A stretch of DNA of 64,000 nucleotides from JAJYLM01 sp964547905 (lineage in GTDB: Bacteria > JAMCPX01): assembly GCA_964547905.1 (NCBI GenBank), contig CAZJPN010000046.1, positions 12,952-76,951 on the forward strand, written 5' to 3'. How positions within the stretch are numbered: the stretch's first letter is position 1; each line of letters starts with the position of its first letter. The translations under genes were made by a program, and so were the position numbers. The notes under the pieces were generated by a model that did not search any database, was not told the origin of the DNA, and saw only the letters and a program-made list of their open reading frames with translations. Of this stretch, positions 25,065 to 33,884 are shown in pieces.

Positions 25065-26519
25065 ATGCTGCACAAAACCTATTTCCGGGGCAGTAGAAGT
25101 GTATTTTTAATCATTTTTTTCACCACGGCTTTTTTGGTTTTATTGTCTCTTTTTAAACCGGCGAGTTCTTTCGCTGTAAGCTTAGAAGGCTTTAAACCGT
25201 ATCCGGTGCCGGTTCCTAAAAATAATCCACAGACACCGGAGAAAATAAAACTCGGAAAGATGCTTTTTTTTGACCCGAGACTTTCGGGCAACGGCGCAAT
25301 AGCATGTTCCACATGCCATATTCCTGCGACAGGATTCATTTCCCCAACAAGGCTGTCATTGTCCTTCCCATCGACTATGCACTGGAGAGCAACCGATTCG
25401 GTAATTGATGCGGCATACTTAAAATATTTATTCTGGGATGGAAGGGCGAGCTCTCTCGAACAGCAGGCGCTGGGCCCTATCGGTGCGCCGTTCGAAATGA
25501 ACATGCACCTGAACTATTTGGTAGCAAGATTATATGAAATACCTCTGTATAGAAAAATGTTCAAACAGGTATTCCATAGCGATGTGATTACGCCCGATAT
25601 GGTCGCTCAAGCAATAGCCTCTTTCGAAAGAACGATAGTCGTCACGCAAACCCCTTTTTACAGCTATGTGAACGGAGACAAAAATGCACTATCGAAACAA
25701 GCGCTCGCCGGCTTTAAATTATTTACCGGAAAAGCCGGATGCATAAGGTGTCATTATGGACCGTTTTTCACCGATAATGGTTTTCACGCATTAGGTGTGC
25801 CGGAACTTCAGTTAACCGGAGAAGAGCAAAAACTCAATGCAGCTGCAAGACACTACTTTGCTTATAAAGCCGGCGTAAAAGACTCCAATGCTATAAACAG
25901 GGACCTCGGAAGATATTTCGTTACCCACAAAAAATCCGATATGGACAAATTCGGAACGCCCAGTCTGATAGATGCGGTTGGTCCTTATTACATGCATAAC
26001 GGCGCAATACAGGGATTATTGAATGTAGTTGAATTCTTCAACAAAGATGGGGGCATAAACGTACCAAACAAGTCAAAGATGCTGAAGCCGTTGCATTTAA
26101 CCTTACAGGAAGAAAAAGAATTGGTTGCCTTTTTGGAATCACTTTACGGTCCACCGTTTGTCATAAGCCCGCCTGAGCTTCCTCCATACTCCGCCAGTGC
26201 CGTGAGCGGAGAAATAAAGCCCACCGCTTCGAGTTCGCCAACTGCTACGGGGATGGAACTGGTTAAATCGCAGGACTGCCTGTCCTGTCATTCCATACAT
26301 GGAGTAGGAGGCACAATGTCCGTGGATTTAAGCGACAAAGGAGTAAGGGAGCATAGCATAAGCTGGCTCGAAACACAGATTGCCACTCCGGGAAAGCATT
26401 TTAAACCCGGCGGTCACGAAGTTCTTCTTGGAAAAGACGTGTATAACGTTATGCCGGACCATCCTCTTTTAACAAAAGAACAATTAAATGCCATTGCGAT
26501 TTACCTCAAGTCATTATAA
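25065..26519 (+). CDS. Di-haem cytochrome c peroxidase/MauG-like protein fused to a mono-haem cytochrome c
   Basis: 484 residues with GGGAGG upstream. An N-terminal hydrophobic segment (VFLIIFFTTAFLVLLSLF) is a signal or anchor, so the protein is periplasmic. CxxCH motifs lie at 81-85 (CSTCH) and 226-230 (CIRCH), the bacterial CCP layout, and a third at 405-409 (CLSCH) in an extra C-terminal domain after a Pro/Ser/Thr-rich linker (380-397). The usual family ends near residue 360. The added domain could pass electrons directly to the peroxidase, which reduces H2O2. Single gene with its own promoter. Confidence 0.93.
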   Translation: MLHKTYFRGSRSVFLIIFFTTAFLVLLSLFKPASSFAVSLEGFKPYPVPVPKNNPQTPEKIKLGKMLFFDPRLSGNGAIACSTCHIPATGFISPTRLSLSFPSTMHWRATDSVIDAAYLKYLFWDGRASSLEQQALGPIGAPFEMNMHLNYLVARLYEIPLYRKMFKQVFHSDVITPDMVAQAIASFERTIVVTQTPFYSYVNGDKNALSKQALAGFKLFTGKAGCIRCHYGPFFTDNGFHALGVPELQLTGEEQKLNAAARHYFAYKAGVKDSNAINRDLGRYFVTHKKSDMDKFGTPSLIDAVGPYYMHNGAIQGLLNVVEFFNKDGGINVPNKSKMLKPLHLTLQEEKELVAFLESLYGPPFVISPPELPPYSASAVSGEIKPTASSSPTATGMELVKSQDCLSCHSIHGVGGTMSVDLSDKGVREHSISWLETQIATPGKHFKPGGHEVLLGKDVYNVMPDHPLLTKEQLNAIAIYLKSL

Positions 26520-26658
26520 GAGAGGTGAACAACTCTTCGCAATTTATCAAATGGCGTTTCGTTATTCATGACGCTATGTTCTTGCGGTTGATCGTGCTCA
26601 CGGTTTCCCTATAGGCTCCACTGGCATATTCGGGATAAAACACTCCGTAAAGATCACC

Positions 26659-26694
26659 TTGACAAAAGGTTTAAAATGAATGACTATTCATTCA
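26659..26694 (+). promoter_or_regulatory. Promoter and FadR/TetR-type operator
   Basis: TTGACA at 26659-26664 with GACTAT at 26682-26687 (17-base spacer). The palindrome TGAATGA-CTAT-TCATTCA (26677-26694) overlaps the -10 region. It closely fits the TGAATG...CATTCA operators of TetR-type fatty-acid regulators. Confidence 0.8.
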
Positions 26695-26709
26695 ATATAC
26701 TAATACCGT

Positions 26710-27315
26710 ATGAAAAATACCATTAATCATGAAAGAAATGACAAGCACGAACAAATATTGAGGGCGGCTATAAAAATCTTTGCAAGGAAGGGGTTTTACA
26801 ATACCCGCATATCGGATATTGCAAAGGAAGCCAATGTAGCTGACGGCACCATATATCTTTACTTTAAGAACAAGGATATACTCCTCGTATCCCTTTTCGA
26901 GGAGAGCATGAATCAGATTATACAAAGGGTGGAAGAAAAGCTCTCTCGTATAGATGACCCTATCGAACAGTTGCGCACTTTTATAAAATTTCATTTTGAA
27001 CTGATCAAAGAGGACAAATTCCTTGCAGAGGTTATATCTGTTGAGTTAAGACAGAGTAATAAGTTCATAAAGGAGTACAAAAATATAAAATTTAAAGAAT
27101 ATCTGAATATTATATCCGGTATTATAAGGAATGCTCAGACAAAGGGAGTGGTAGCAAAGCACCTGATGCCGGGTATACTGAAAAGGATGATATTCGGCGC
27201 ACTTGATGAACTGACTCTGATCTGGGTTCTTGCGGGTGATTCGAAGTATTCGATCGAGAAGTTAAGCAATGATGCCACGGAAGTTTTGATAAATGGCATA
27301 GCTATAAAAAAATAA
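26710..27315 (+). CDS. FadR-like TetR family regulator
   Basis: 201 residues from ATG 26710. A classical TetR helix-turn-helix (FARKGFYNTRISDIAKEANV, YLYFKNKDILL) precedes a FadR/PsrA-like ligand domain. It sits 17 bp upstream of etfB, in the same operon. The palindrome over its own -10 region indicates autorepression relieved by acyl-CoA, which would induce the ETF genes. Ligand inferred from context. Confidence 0.9.
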   Translation: MKNTINHERNDKHEQILRAAIKIFARKGFYNTRISDIAKEANVADGTIYLYFKNKDILLVSLFEESMNQIIQRVEEKLSRIDDPIEQLRTFIKFHFELIKEDKFLAEVISVELRQSNKFIKEYKNIKFKEYLNIISGIIRNAQTKGVVAKHLMPGILKRMIFGALDELTLIWVLAGDSKYSIEKLSNDATEVLINGIAIKK

Positions 27316-27332
27316 ACATAGAGGAGGTAACA

Positions 27333-28085
27333 GTGAAGATTCTTGTAACTGTAAAACGGGTAAGCGATCCAGAGGCAAAACTGAAGATAAAGCCTGATGG
27401 ATCATGGATACAAACAGAGGGTGTAAAGTTTGTCGTAAATCCATTTGACGAGATCGCTGTGGAAGAGGCATTGAAGATAAAAGAAAAACAAACGGGAGAA
27501 GTTGTAGTGGTTTCGATTGGAGACAAAGTGGTTACGGAACAGATAAGAGCTGCACTTGCAATGGGGGCGGACAGGGGTATATTTGTCAATTACACCGGAA
27601 GCTATGATTCTTATGATATTGCAAATATCCTGCAAAAGGTCGTTGAGCAGGAAAAACCAGAAATCATTATTCTCGGTAAACAGGCCGTAGACGATGATAT
27701 GGGGGCAGCGGGTTTTATGCTTGCAGAACTGCTCGGATATCCTCAGGCAGGATTTGCTTCAAAAGTAGAGATTTCGGATGATAAGAAAAAGGCAAAGGTA
27801 ACACGGGAGATTGACGGCGGGCTTGAGGTCAAAGAGGTTGAACTGCCGTGTATTATTACAGCAGACTTGAGATTGAACACGCCAAGGTATGCATCTTTAC
27901 CGAATATCATGAAAGCAAAACAAAAGTCCATAAAAGAGTTTACCGTTGATGCTCTCGGTGTTGCGGTGAAACCGCGCGTTACCGTCAAAAAATTGACAGA
28001 ACCGCCGAAGAGGAAGGGCGGGGTAAAGGTAGAATCTGTTCAGGATCTTGTAAATAAATTAAAGAACGAAGCAAAGGTCATATAG
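27333..28085 (+). CDS. etfB: Electron transfer flavoprotein beta subunit
   Basis: 250 residues, the usual length, with GAGGAGG before GTG 27333. N-terminal MKILVTVKRVSDPEAKLKI and VNPFDEIAVEEAL are family signatures, as is GKQAVDDDMGAAGFMLAELL. It forms the AMP-binding half of the cytosolic ETF heterodimer that accepts electrons from acyl-CoA dehydrogenases. It lies 11 bp ahead of etfA. No dehydrogenase gene is adjacent. Confidence 0.96.
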   Translation: MKILVTVKRVSDPEAKLKIKPDGSWIQTEGVKFVVNPFDEIAVEEALKIKEKQTGEVVVVSIGDKVVTEQIRAALAMGADRGIFVNYTGSYDSYDIANILQKVVEQEKPEIIILGKQAVDDDMGAAGFMLAELLGYPQAGFASKVEISDDKKKAKVTREIDGGLEVKEVELPCIITADLRLNTPRYASLPNIMKAKQKSIKEFTVDALGVAVKPRVTVKKLTEPPKRKGGVKVESVQDLVNKLKNEAKVI

Positions 28086-28096
28086 AGGAGGCTAAA

Positions 28097-29074
28097 ATGG
28101 GTAATGTAATAATACTATGCGAACATAAAAACGGCGAACTGATAAAGCAGAGCCTTTCCGCGGTCAAGGCAGGTATTGATGCGGCAAAAGCTACCGCAGG
28201 AAAATCTTTTTTGCTGGTGATTGGCTCAGGCATAGATAAGGCAAAAGAATCGGTATCACACTTTGGCGCTGACGGCGTCATAGCTGTTGAGGACGCTTCT
28301 CTTGCAGGGTATACAGCAGAGGCTTATGCAATTGCGGCATTTGAGGCTGTAAAATCTCAGTCAGCAGGGCTTGTCCTGGCAACAACATCGGCCTTTTCAA
28401 AAGACATTCTCCCGAGGTTGGCTGTCAAACTCAAAGCGGGTATGGTATCCGATATACTATCAATAAAAACTGAAGGTGGAAAGTTTTCAGGTTTCACAAG
28501 GGCAATGTGGGCAGGAAGCATGGTAGCGGATGTCGAGGTGAGTGCGGATGTCATTGTTGCGACGGTAAGAGGAACAGCATTTGCACATGCAGCTGCTATG
28601 GACAAGGCATCACCGGTCATACCGGTCAGCGTAAAAATAGATCAAAGCGCGTTAAAGGCGAAATCCCTTGAGACAATAGAACATAAATCAACCAGACCGC
28701 AATTGACGGATGCCAGTGTGGTTATATCCGGCGGAAGAGGACTGAAAGGGCCTGAAGGATTTAAAACCATAGAGCAGCTTGCAGACCTGTTTGGTGCTGC
28801 AATAGGGGCTTCAAGGGCTGCTGTTGATGCAGGCTGGGTACCGAACGATCTTCAGGTCGGGCAAACAGGCAAGATGGTTGCTCCAAGCCTCTATATAGCA
28901 ATCGGTATATCCGGCGCAATTCAGCACCTTGCAGGTATGAAAGACTCAAAGACAATCGTTGCGATAAACAAGGACCCGGATGCACCGATCTTTCAGATAG
29001 CGGATTACGGGCTTGTTGCCGATTTTGCAAAGGCAGTCCCGGAATTGGTTGAAGAAATAAAGAAAGTAAAATAA
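28097..29074 (+). CDS. etfA: Electron transfer flavoprotein alpha subunit
   Basis: 325 residues with GAGGAGG upstream. The C-terminal FAD domain shows VVISGGRGLKGPEGF, then SRAAVDAGW, VGQTGK, YIAIGISGAIQH and INKDPDAPIFQIADYGLV, all standard. It binds the FAD that shuttles electrons to the membrane oxidoreductase encoded 89 bp downstream. Confidence 0.97.
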   Translation: MGNVIILCEHKNGELIKQSLSAVKAGIDAAKATAGKSFLLVIGSGIDKAKESVSHFGADGVIAVEDASLAGYTAEAYAIAAFEAVKSQSAGLVLATTSAFSKDILPRLAVKLKAGMVSDILSIKTEGGKFSGFTRAMWAGSMVADVEVSADVIVATVRGTAFAHAAAMDKASPVIPVSVKIDQSALKAKSLETIEHKSTRPQLTDASVVISGGRGLKGPEGFKTIEQLADLFGAAIGASRAAVDAGWVPNDLQVGQTGKMVAPSLYIAIGISGAIQHLAGMKDSKTIVAINKDPDAPIFQIADYGLVADFAKAVPELVEEIKKVK

Positions 29075-29105
29075 ATAAACAAATAGAGCAAGGGCAATTC
29101 ATTCA

Positions 29106-29157
29106 CCCCGTTAAAGGCAGTGTCCCTAACGGGGTAAATTGTCCCTGCTGACAGGGA
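29106..29157 (+). promoter_or_regulatory. Two leader hairpins ahead of the ETF oxidoreductase gene
   Basis: CCCCGTTA/TAACGGGG (29106-29134) and TCCCTG-CTGA-CAGGGA (29142-29157). The second hairpin includes part of the AGGGAGG ribosome site of the gene at 29164, so it could limit translation of the third cistron relative to etfBA, or act as an attenuator. Confidence 0.45.
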
Positions 29158-29163
29158 GGTAGC

Positions 29164-31230
29164 ATGAAATCAATTTTTGTAGCCATAGCCTTGATTGTAG
29201 CATGTGGCTATTTCTTCTACAAGGTTGTCACACTGGCAAGATTTGTTCTTCTTGGCAAGCCTGAAAACAGGTTTGATCAAATCGGCAAGCGCACATGGAT
29301 GATGATACGGAATGCAATCTTCCAGCTTGCCAATTTCAAGCGCCCCAAAGGTGACATCCTGTATGCAGGCATAATGCACTTTATGATCTTCTGGGGATTT
29401 ATGATCCTGCTGCTCGGAGAGATAGAGATACTTGTTGGAGGATTGGTGCAGGGGTTTACCTTTAAGTTTTTAGGTTATCCTCTTTATAATCTATTTGTTT
29501 TTTCCCAGGACTTTATGGCAGCAGCAGTTCTCATTGCGATGATAATGTCCCTTTTGAGGAGGTTTATAGAACATCCAAAAAAACTTAACTATCACTTTGG
29601 CTCTTACTTGATACTCGGACTTATTATCGGGCTTATGCTCACCCTGTTTGCAATGAACATAAGCAATGGTGTAAACCCTGAAGAGCCTGTATCTGGAGCG
29701 GTAAACTGGATGCTTTTTGCAGGTACGTACATAAAGCTTTTCCATGTTATGCACCCCTTGTCCCCTGTAACATACCAGGTAATATGGTGGCTGCATGTGC
29801 TCATGCTTTTATTCTTTCTTGATTTTATTCCAAATTCAAAGCACCTGCATCTGCTTGGTGCAATACCGAATAACTTCTTCCTGAATCTTACCGATAAAAC
29901 AATGCAGCTCCAGCCCATAAATTTCGAGGCAGAGGGTGTTGAAACCTTCGGTGTTTCGAAGTTTGAGGAATTAACGTGGAAACAACTGCTTGACGGCCCT
30001 GCATGTACGGAATGTGGCAGATGTACGGATGACTGTCCGGCGGCAAATACAGGCAAGATCCTTTCGCCGAGGGAGGTTATCCTGAACATCAAGGAAAACA
30101 TGAAGGCGAACGGCCCAAAGATGCTGAAGTTAAAAGCGGATGAAAAGCTGCCGGACGATCAAAGAACAGCGCTGCTGGCGGATGATGCCGAAGGCGAGAA
30201 GCGCATGGCCTTCAAAAAAGAGCATCCCAGAGCGCATAACACAGCCACATCCATCTCTCCACAGGAGCTATGGGCATGTACAACGTGCGGTGCGTGTCAG
30301 ACGATCTGTCCTGTTGCGAACGAGCATATCAGAGATATTATCGACATGAGAAGGTATCTTGTAATGACCGAGAGCAAGATGCCGCAGGAACTGTCCGCAA
30401 CGTTCAGGAATAATGATACCAACGGCAATCCATGGGGACTCGGTGCTGATGCACGTCTTGATTGGGCAGAAGGCCTTGGCGTTAAAACCATGGCAGAACA
30501 GCCCGATGCGGAGATCCTCTACTGGGTTGGGTGTGCAGGCGCTTATGACGACCGGAACAAAAAGATTGCGATCGCTTTTGTCAAGCTCATGCAGGCAGCA
30601 AACGTTAAATTTGCTGTGCTCGGCACAGAAGAGACCTGCTGCGGAGACTGGGTACGAAGGGCGGGCAATGAGTATGCGTTTCAGGCACTTGCAAAGCAGA
30701 ACATAGAAACACTGAACAAGTACAAGGTGAAAAAGATTGTAACGGCATGCCCGCACGGATATTACACGCTCAAGCATGATTACCCGGAATTCGGCGGCAA
30801 TTATGAGGTCATCCACCACTCGCAGTTCATAAACCAGCTTATCAATGAGGGCAGGCTGAAACCGGTAAAGTCTATGGAAAAGACCGTTACCTACCATGAC
30901 TCGTGCTATCTTGGCAGGCACAATGATATCTATTCAGAGCCGCGTGATGTTGTGGCTGCTATTCCGCAGGTAAAGATGGTTGAAATGAAACGCAGCCATA
31001 AAAACAGCTTCTGCTGCGGCGCAGGAGGCGCGCGGATGTGGCTTGAGGAGAAAGAAGGCGACCGTATCAACAGGGTAAGAACCGCAGAGGCATTATCACT
31101 GAACCCGGATGTGATAGCAACCGCATGCCCGTTCTGTATGACCATGATCGACGACGGCGTCAAGGACAAAGGCGTTGAAGACAACGTCAAGGTGCTCGAC
31201 ATAGCGGAGATCGTGCAGAGAGCTTTATAA
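29164..31230 (+). CDS. ETF:menaquinone oxidoreductase-like membrane Fe-S protein
   Basis: 688 residues. The first 240 hold five or six TM segments of the NarI-like cytochrome b type. Then come two [4Fe-4S] motifs (CTECGRCTDDCP near 279 and CTTCGACQTICP near 378) and two CCG domains (EETCCGDW near 498, NSFCCGAGG near 618) as in HdrD. This single-chain HdrDE-type fusion next to etfBA matches the EMO proteins known from syntrophic fatty-acid oxidisers, moving electrons from ETF to menaquinone. A palindromic terminator follows at once. Confidence 0.9.
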   Translation: MKSIFVAIALIVACGYFFYKVVTLARFVLLGKPENRFDQIGKRTWMMIRNAIFQLANFKRPKGDILYAGIMHFMIFWGFMILLLGEIEILVGGLVQGFTFKFLGYPLYNLFVFSQDFMAAAVLIAMIMSLLRRFIEHPKKLNYHFGSYLILGLIIGLMLTLFAMNISNGVNPEEPVSGAVNWMLFAGTYIKLFHVMHPLSPVTYQVIWWLHVLMLLFFLDFIPNSKHLHLLGAIPNNFFLNLTDKTMQLQPINFEAEGVETFGVSKFEELTWKQLLDGPACTECGRCTDDCPAANTGKILSPREVILNIKENMKANGPKMLKLKADEKLPDDQRTALLADDAEGEKRMAFKKEHPRAHNTATSISPQELWACTTCGACQTICPVANEHIRDIIDMRRYLVMTESKMPQELSATFRNNDTNGNPWGLGADARLDWAEGLGVKTMAEQPDAEILYWVGCAGAYDDRNKKIAIAFVKLMQAANVKFAVLGTEETCCGDWVRRAGNEYAFQALAKQNIETLNKYKVKKIVTACPHGYYTLKHDYPEFGGNYEVIHHSQFINQLINEGRLKPVKSMEKTVTYHDSCYLGRHNDIYSEPRDVVAAIPQVKMVEMKRSHKNSFCCGAGGARMWLEEKEGDRINRVRTAEALSLNPDVIATACPFCMTMIDDGVKDKGVEDNVKVLDIAEIVQRAL

Positions 31231-31237
31231 TATATCG

Positions 31238-31268
31238 GCAGGGGGCGGGCTTCAATCCCGCCCCCTGC
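31238..31268 (+). terminator. GC-rich terminator of the etf operon
   Basis: GCAGGGGGCGGG (31238-31249) pairs perfectly with CCCGCCCCCTGC (31257-31268) over a 7-base loop. It resembles the GGGGCGGG...CCCGCCCC palindrome inside ispE at 55309-55337, so it may be a repeat doubling as a terminator. Confidence 0.7.
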
Positions 31269-31362
31269 AATAAAATACCAAATCTTCAAAAGCATTTTTT
31301 AAGCTTAAATTAGCTCTACCCACGGTATTGCAATCCTGCCTTTTGATACATCGCATGGATAT

Positions 31363-31462
31363 CCCCAAAAATGCATTTGCAAAATAGTGGAGTTTGTGCA
31401 ATGAATGATGGGTACCCGAGCGGCTAATTAGATTTATGGCAAACTTCCCTATTGCATTTTGC
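31363..31462. repeat. TIR element family A, copy 3
   Basis: The left end CCCCAAAAATGCATTTGC, followed by AAAATAGTGGAGTTTG, matches the complement of the right end of copy 5. The far end, CAAACTTCCCTATTGCATTT, pairs with it. About 100 bp, no gene. It lies between the etf terminator and a convergent gene. Confidence 0.7.
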
Positions 31463-31524
31463 AATTGTTATTTAAGTTTGATTCCGGGTTTTAATTGTTT
31501 TTTCCCAGTTTGACTGTTCTTATT

Positions 31525-32511
31525 CTACTTCCGTGCAGGCGGCGCCATGAATTCAGGTCCAACGGGATCTTTGATCGTATCTTCAAGGATTTTATCAATG
31601 GCTGTTTTTGCGTTCTCGTTGATTGACCAACCTGTTATTTCCTTGATCGGTTCTAACTGCTCCGGTTTTCTCGCACCTAAGAGTGCAATGTCAGCACCTT
31701 GATCAAGCACCCATCTTATTGCAAGATGGATTATCCGTTTCCCGTAATTTTTCTTTGCCAGTTCGTCGAGTGCCTGAACAGCTTCCAAATATTGTCCATA
31801 GCGCGGCTGTTTGAACTTCGGATCGATCTTACGAAGGTCATCTCCTTTAAAACTTGTATCCGGCTTCATCCTGTTGCTGAGCAGTCCCCTGCAGAGTGCA
31901 CCATATGCCAGTACTGATATATTATTGCCCTTGCAGTATGGAAGTATCTCATTTTCACTTGCCCTTTCAAATAAGTTGTAAGGCGGCTGTGCAATGTTGA
32001 TTGTGACGGTCTTTCTGAATGCATCCATCTGTTCGATGGAGTAATTGCTTACACCGATCGCCCTGATCTTTCCCTGCCTATAAAGCTGGAACATAGTTTC
32101 CGCTGTTTCCTCAAAAGGAACAGTCGGATCCGGCCAGTGGATCTGGTAGATATCTATATAATCGGTTCTGAGACGTTTCAGTGAATCCTCTATTTCTTTT
32201 CGTATGCGCTCTTTGCTCGAGTTCCGCCAAACCCTGCTGTCAATCCATTCGAGCCCAACCTTTGTTGCAATGACCACCTTGTCTCTTTTTTTGTATTCTG
32301 CAAGCGCCTTTCCAACGATCTCCTCTGAACGTCCAAACCCGTATACAGGTGCGGTATCGATGAGGTTAATACCGGATTCGAGTGCAGTGAGTATGGTTTT
32401 TATGGATGTCTGCTCTTCTGTTCCTCCCCACATCCACCCGCCTATGGCCCATGTCCCCATACCAATTCTCGATGCCTTGATATTTGTACCGGCAATTTTA
32501 ACAAATTCCAT
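31525..32511 (-). CDS. Aldo/keto reductase
   Basis: 328 residues, an AKR of the YajO/Tas-like group. NADPH-dependent reduction of carbonyls in the cytosol. The catalytic set is D52 and Y57 (DTAPVYGFG), K in VVIATKVGLEW and H in IYQIHWPDP. SNYSIEQMDA and the C-terminal GARKPEQL cofactor region are present. The gene starts 14 bp after bioA ends and probably shares its transcript. Substrate unknown. Confidence 0.92.
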   Translation of the reverse strand: MEFVKIAGTNIKASRIGMGTWAIGGWMWGGTEEQTSIKTILTALESGINLIDTAPVYGFGRSEEIVGKALAEYKKRDKVVIATKVGLEWIDSRVWRNSSKERIRKEIEDSLKRLRTDYIDIYQIHWPDPTVPFEETAETMFQLYRQGKIRAIGVSNYSIEQMDAFRKTVTINIAQPPYNLFERASENEILPYCKGNNISVLAYGALCRGLLSNRMKPDTSFKGDDLRKIDPKFKQPRYGQYLEAVQALDELAKKNYGKRIIHLAIRWVLDQGADIALLGARKPEQLEPIKEITGWSINENAKTAIDKILEDTIKDPVGPEFMAPPARK

Positions 32512-32525
32512 AATTGCTCCTTTAC

Positions 32526-33884
32526 TTATTTTTCTGTAACTGTTCTGATTGCCTTTCCAACGGCGTTGAGCAGATGCATGATCTGCGGCTCTGTAATCGA
32601 GAGCGGGGGCATTAAAACGACAACATCATCAAGCGGTCTCAGGATGAACCCGTATTTTCTTATCTCGGAGCATATCTTTGCGCCTGTCCTCTGTTCGAAC
32701 GGGTAGGGCTGTTTTGTTTTCTTATCCAGGACGAGCTCTATGCCTGTCATCATGCCAAGCTGCCGTATCTGACCTACATGATGAAGCCGTGCTATCTTCT
32801 TCAGTCCCCTGGTTAGAAGCAGGATCTTCGGCTGGATCTTCCGTATGATTCGTTCTTCTTTAAATAGTTCGAGGTTTGCTATAGCGGCAGCTACTGCCAA
32901 GGGGTTGGCTGTGTACGTATGACCGTGATAGAATGTTTTTTTCTCGGCATACTCCCCGAGGAATGCATTGTAGATTGCCGGTGTTGTAAATGTTGCTGCA
33001 AGGGGCAGGTACCCGCCGCTTAAGCCCTTGGCAACAGCCATGATATCAGGCTTAACATCCTCATGTTCGCATGCGAACATCTTCCCGGTCCTGCCAAACC
33101 CTGTAGCTACCTCATCAAGAATCAATAAAACATTATGTTTTTTTGCAATCCTGCTTGCAGCCGTCAGATAGCCGGGCGGTGAGGTTATAAACCCTCCTGC
33201 TGCCTGGATCATTGGTTCAAGCACCAGAGCCGCAACCCTGTCTTCATTCTTTGTGAGGATTTCATCAATCTTTTTTACGCAGGCGAGTTTACACGAAGGA
33301 TAGTCAAGCCCGAGCTCACACCGGTAGCAATAGGGCGAGGGTGCTTTAATTGTTTTGAATAAAAGGGGTTTGTATGTGGAATGGAACAGTCCTATGCCTC
33401 CTACACTCACAGAGCCTATTGTATCTCCATGATAGGCATTGTTCAATGAAACGAATATATGTCTTTGCGGTTTGCCGATATTGAACCAGTACTGGAGTGC
33501 TATTTTTATTGCGATCTCCACAGCCGTTGCCCCGCTGTCGGAATAAAAGACCCTTTCCAATCCTTCGGGTACTATATCTATTAACATCTTGGAAAGTATA
33601 ATTGCACCCGGATGACTGAGTCCAAGAAATGTAGAATGGGCAATCTTTTTGAGCTGCTTATGTACGGCGGCATCTATCTTTTTGTTTCTATGACCGTGAA
33701 CATTTGCCCATAGAGAAGACACACCGTCAAGATACCTTCTGCCGTTTACATCTATCAGATAATTTCCTTTCCCTTTTTCAATGATCAGAATTTCTTCATT
33801 TTCCCAAGCCTTCATCTGGGTAAAGGGATGCCATACGTACGATTTATCAATGTTTGAGAGCTGCTTATAGGTGTATCTTTTCAA
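32526..33884 (-). CDS. bioA: Adenosylmethionine-8-amino-7-oxononanoate aminotransferase
   Basis: 452 residues. PLP-dependent step of biotin synthesis in the cytosol. The PLP lysine is K286 (AVAKGLSGGYLPL), with DEVATGFGRTG before it and WHPFTQMK near residue 18, a BioA hallmark. A four-cysteine insert (CYRCELGLDYPSCKLAC, 186-202) is seen in some anaerobe BioA proteins. It overlaps the UbiD-like gene by 4 bp. No other bio genes are in the window. Confidence 0.93.
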   Translation of the reverse strand: MKRYTYKQLSNIDKSYVWHPFTQMKAWENEEILIIEKGKGNYLIDVNGRRYLDGVSSLWANVHGHRNKKIDAAVHKQLKKIAHSTFLGLSHPGAIILSKMLIDIVPEGLERVFYSDSGATAVEIAIKIALQYWFNIGKPQRHIFVSLNNAYHGDTIGSVSVGGIGLFHSTYKPLLFKTIKAPSPYCYRCELGLDYPSCKLACVKKIDEILTKNEDRVAALVLEPMIQAAGGFITSPPGYLTAASRIAKKHNVLLILDEVATGFGRTGKMFACEHEDVKPDIMAVAKGLSGGYLPLAATFTTPAIYNAFLGEYAEKKTFYHGHTYTANPLAVAAAIANLELFKEERIIRKIQPKILLLTRGLKKIARLHHVGQIRQLGMMTGIELVLDKKTKQPYPFEQRTGAKICSEIRKYGFILRPLDDVVVLMPPLSITEPQIMHLLNAVGKAIRTVTEK

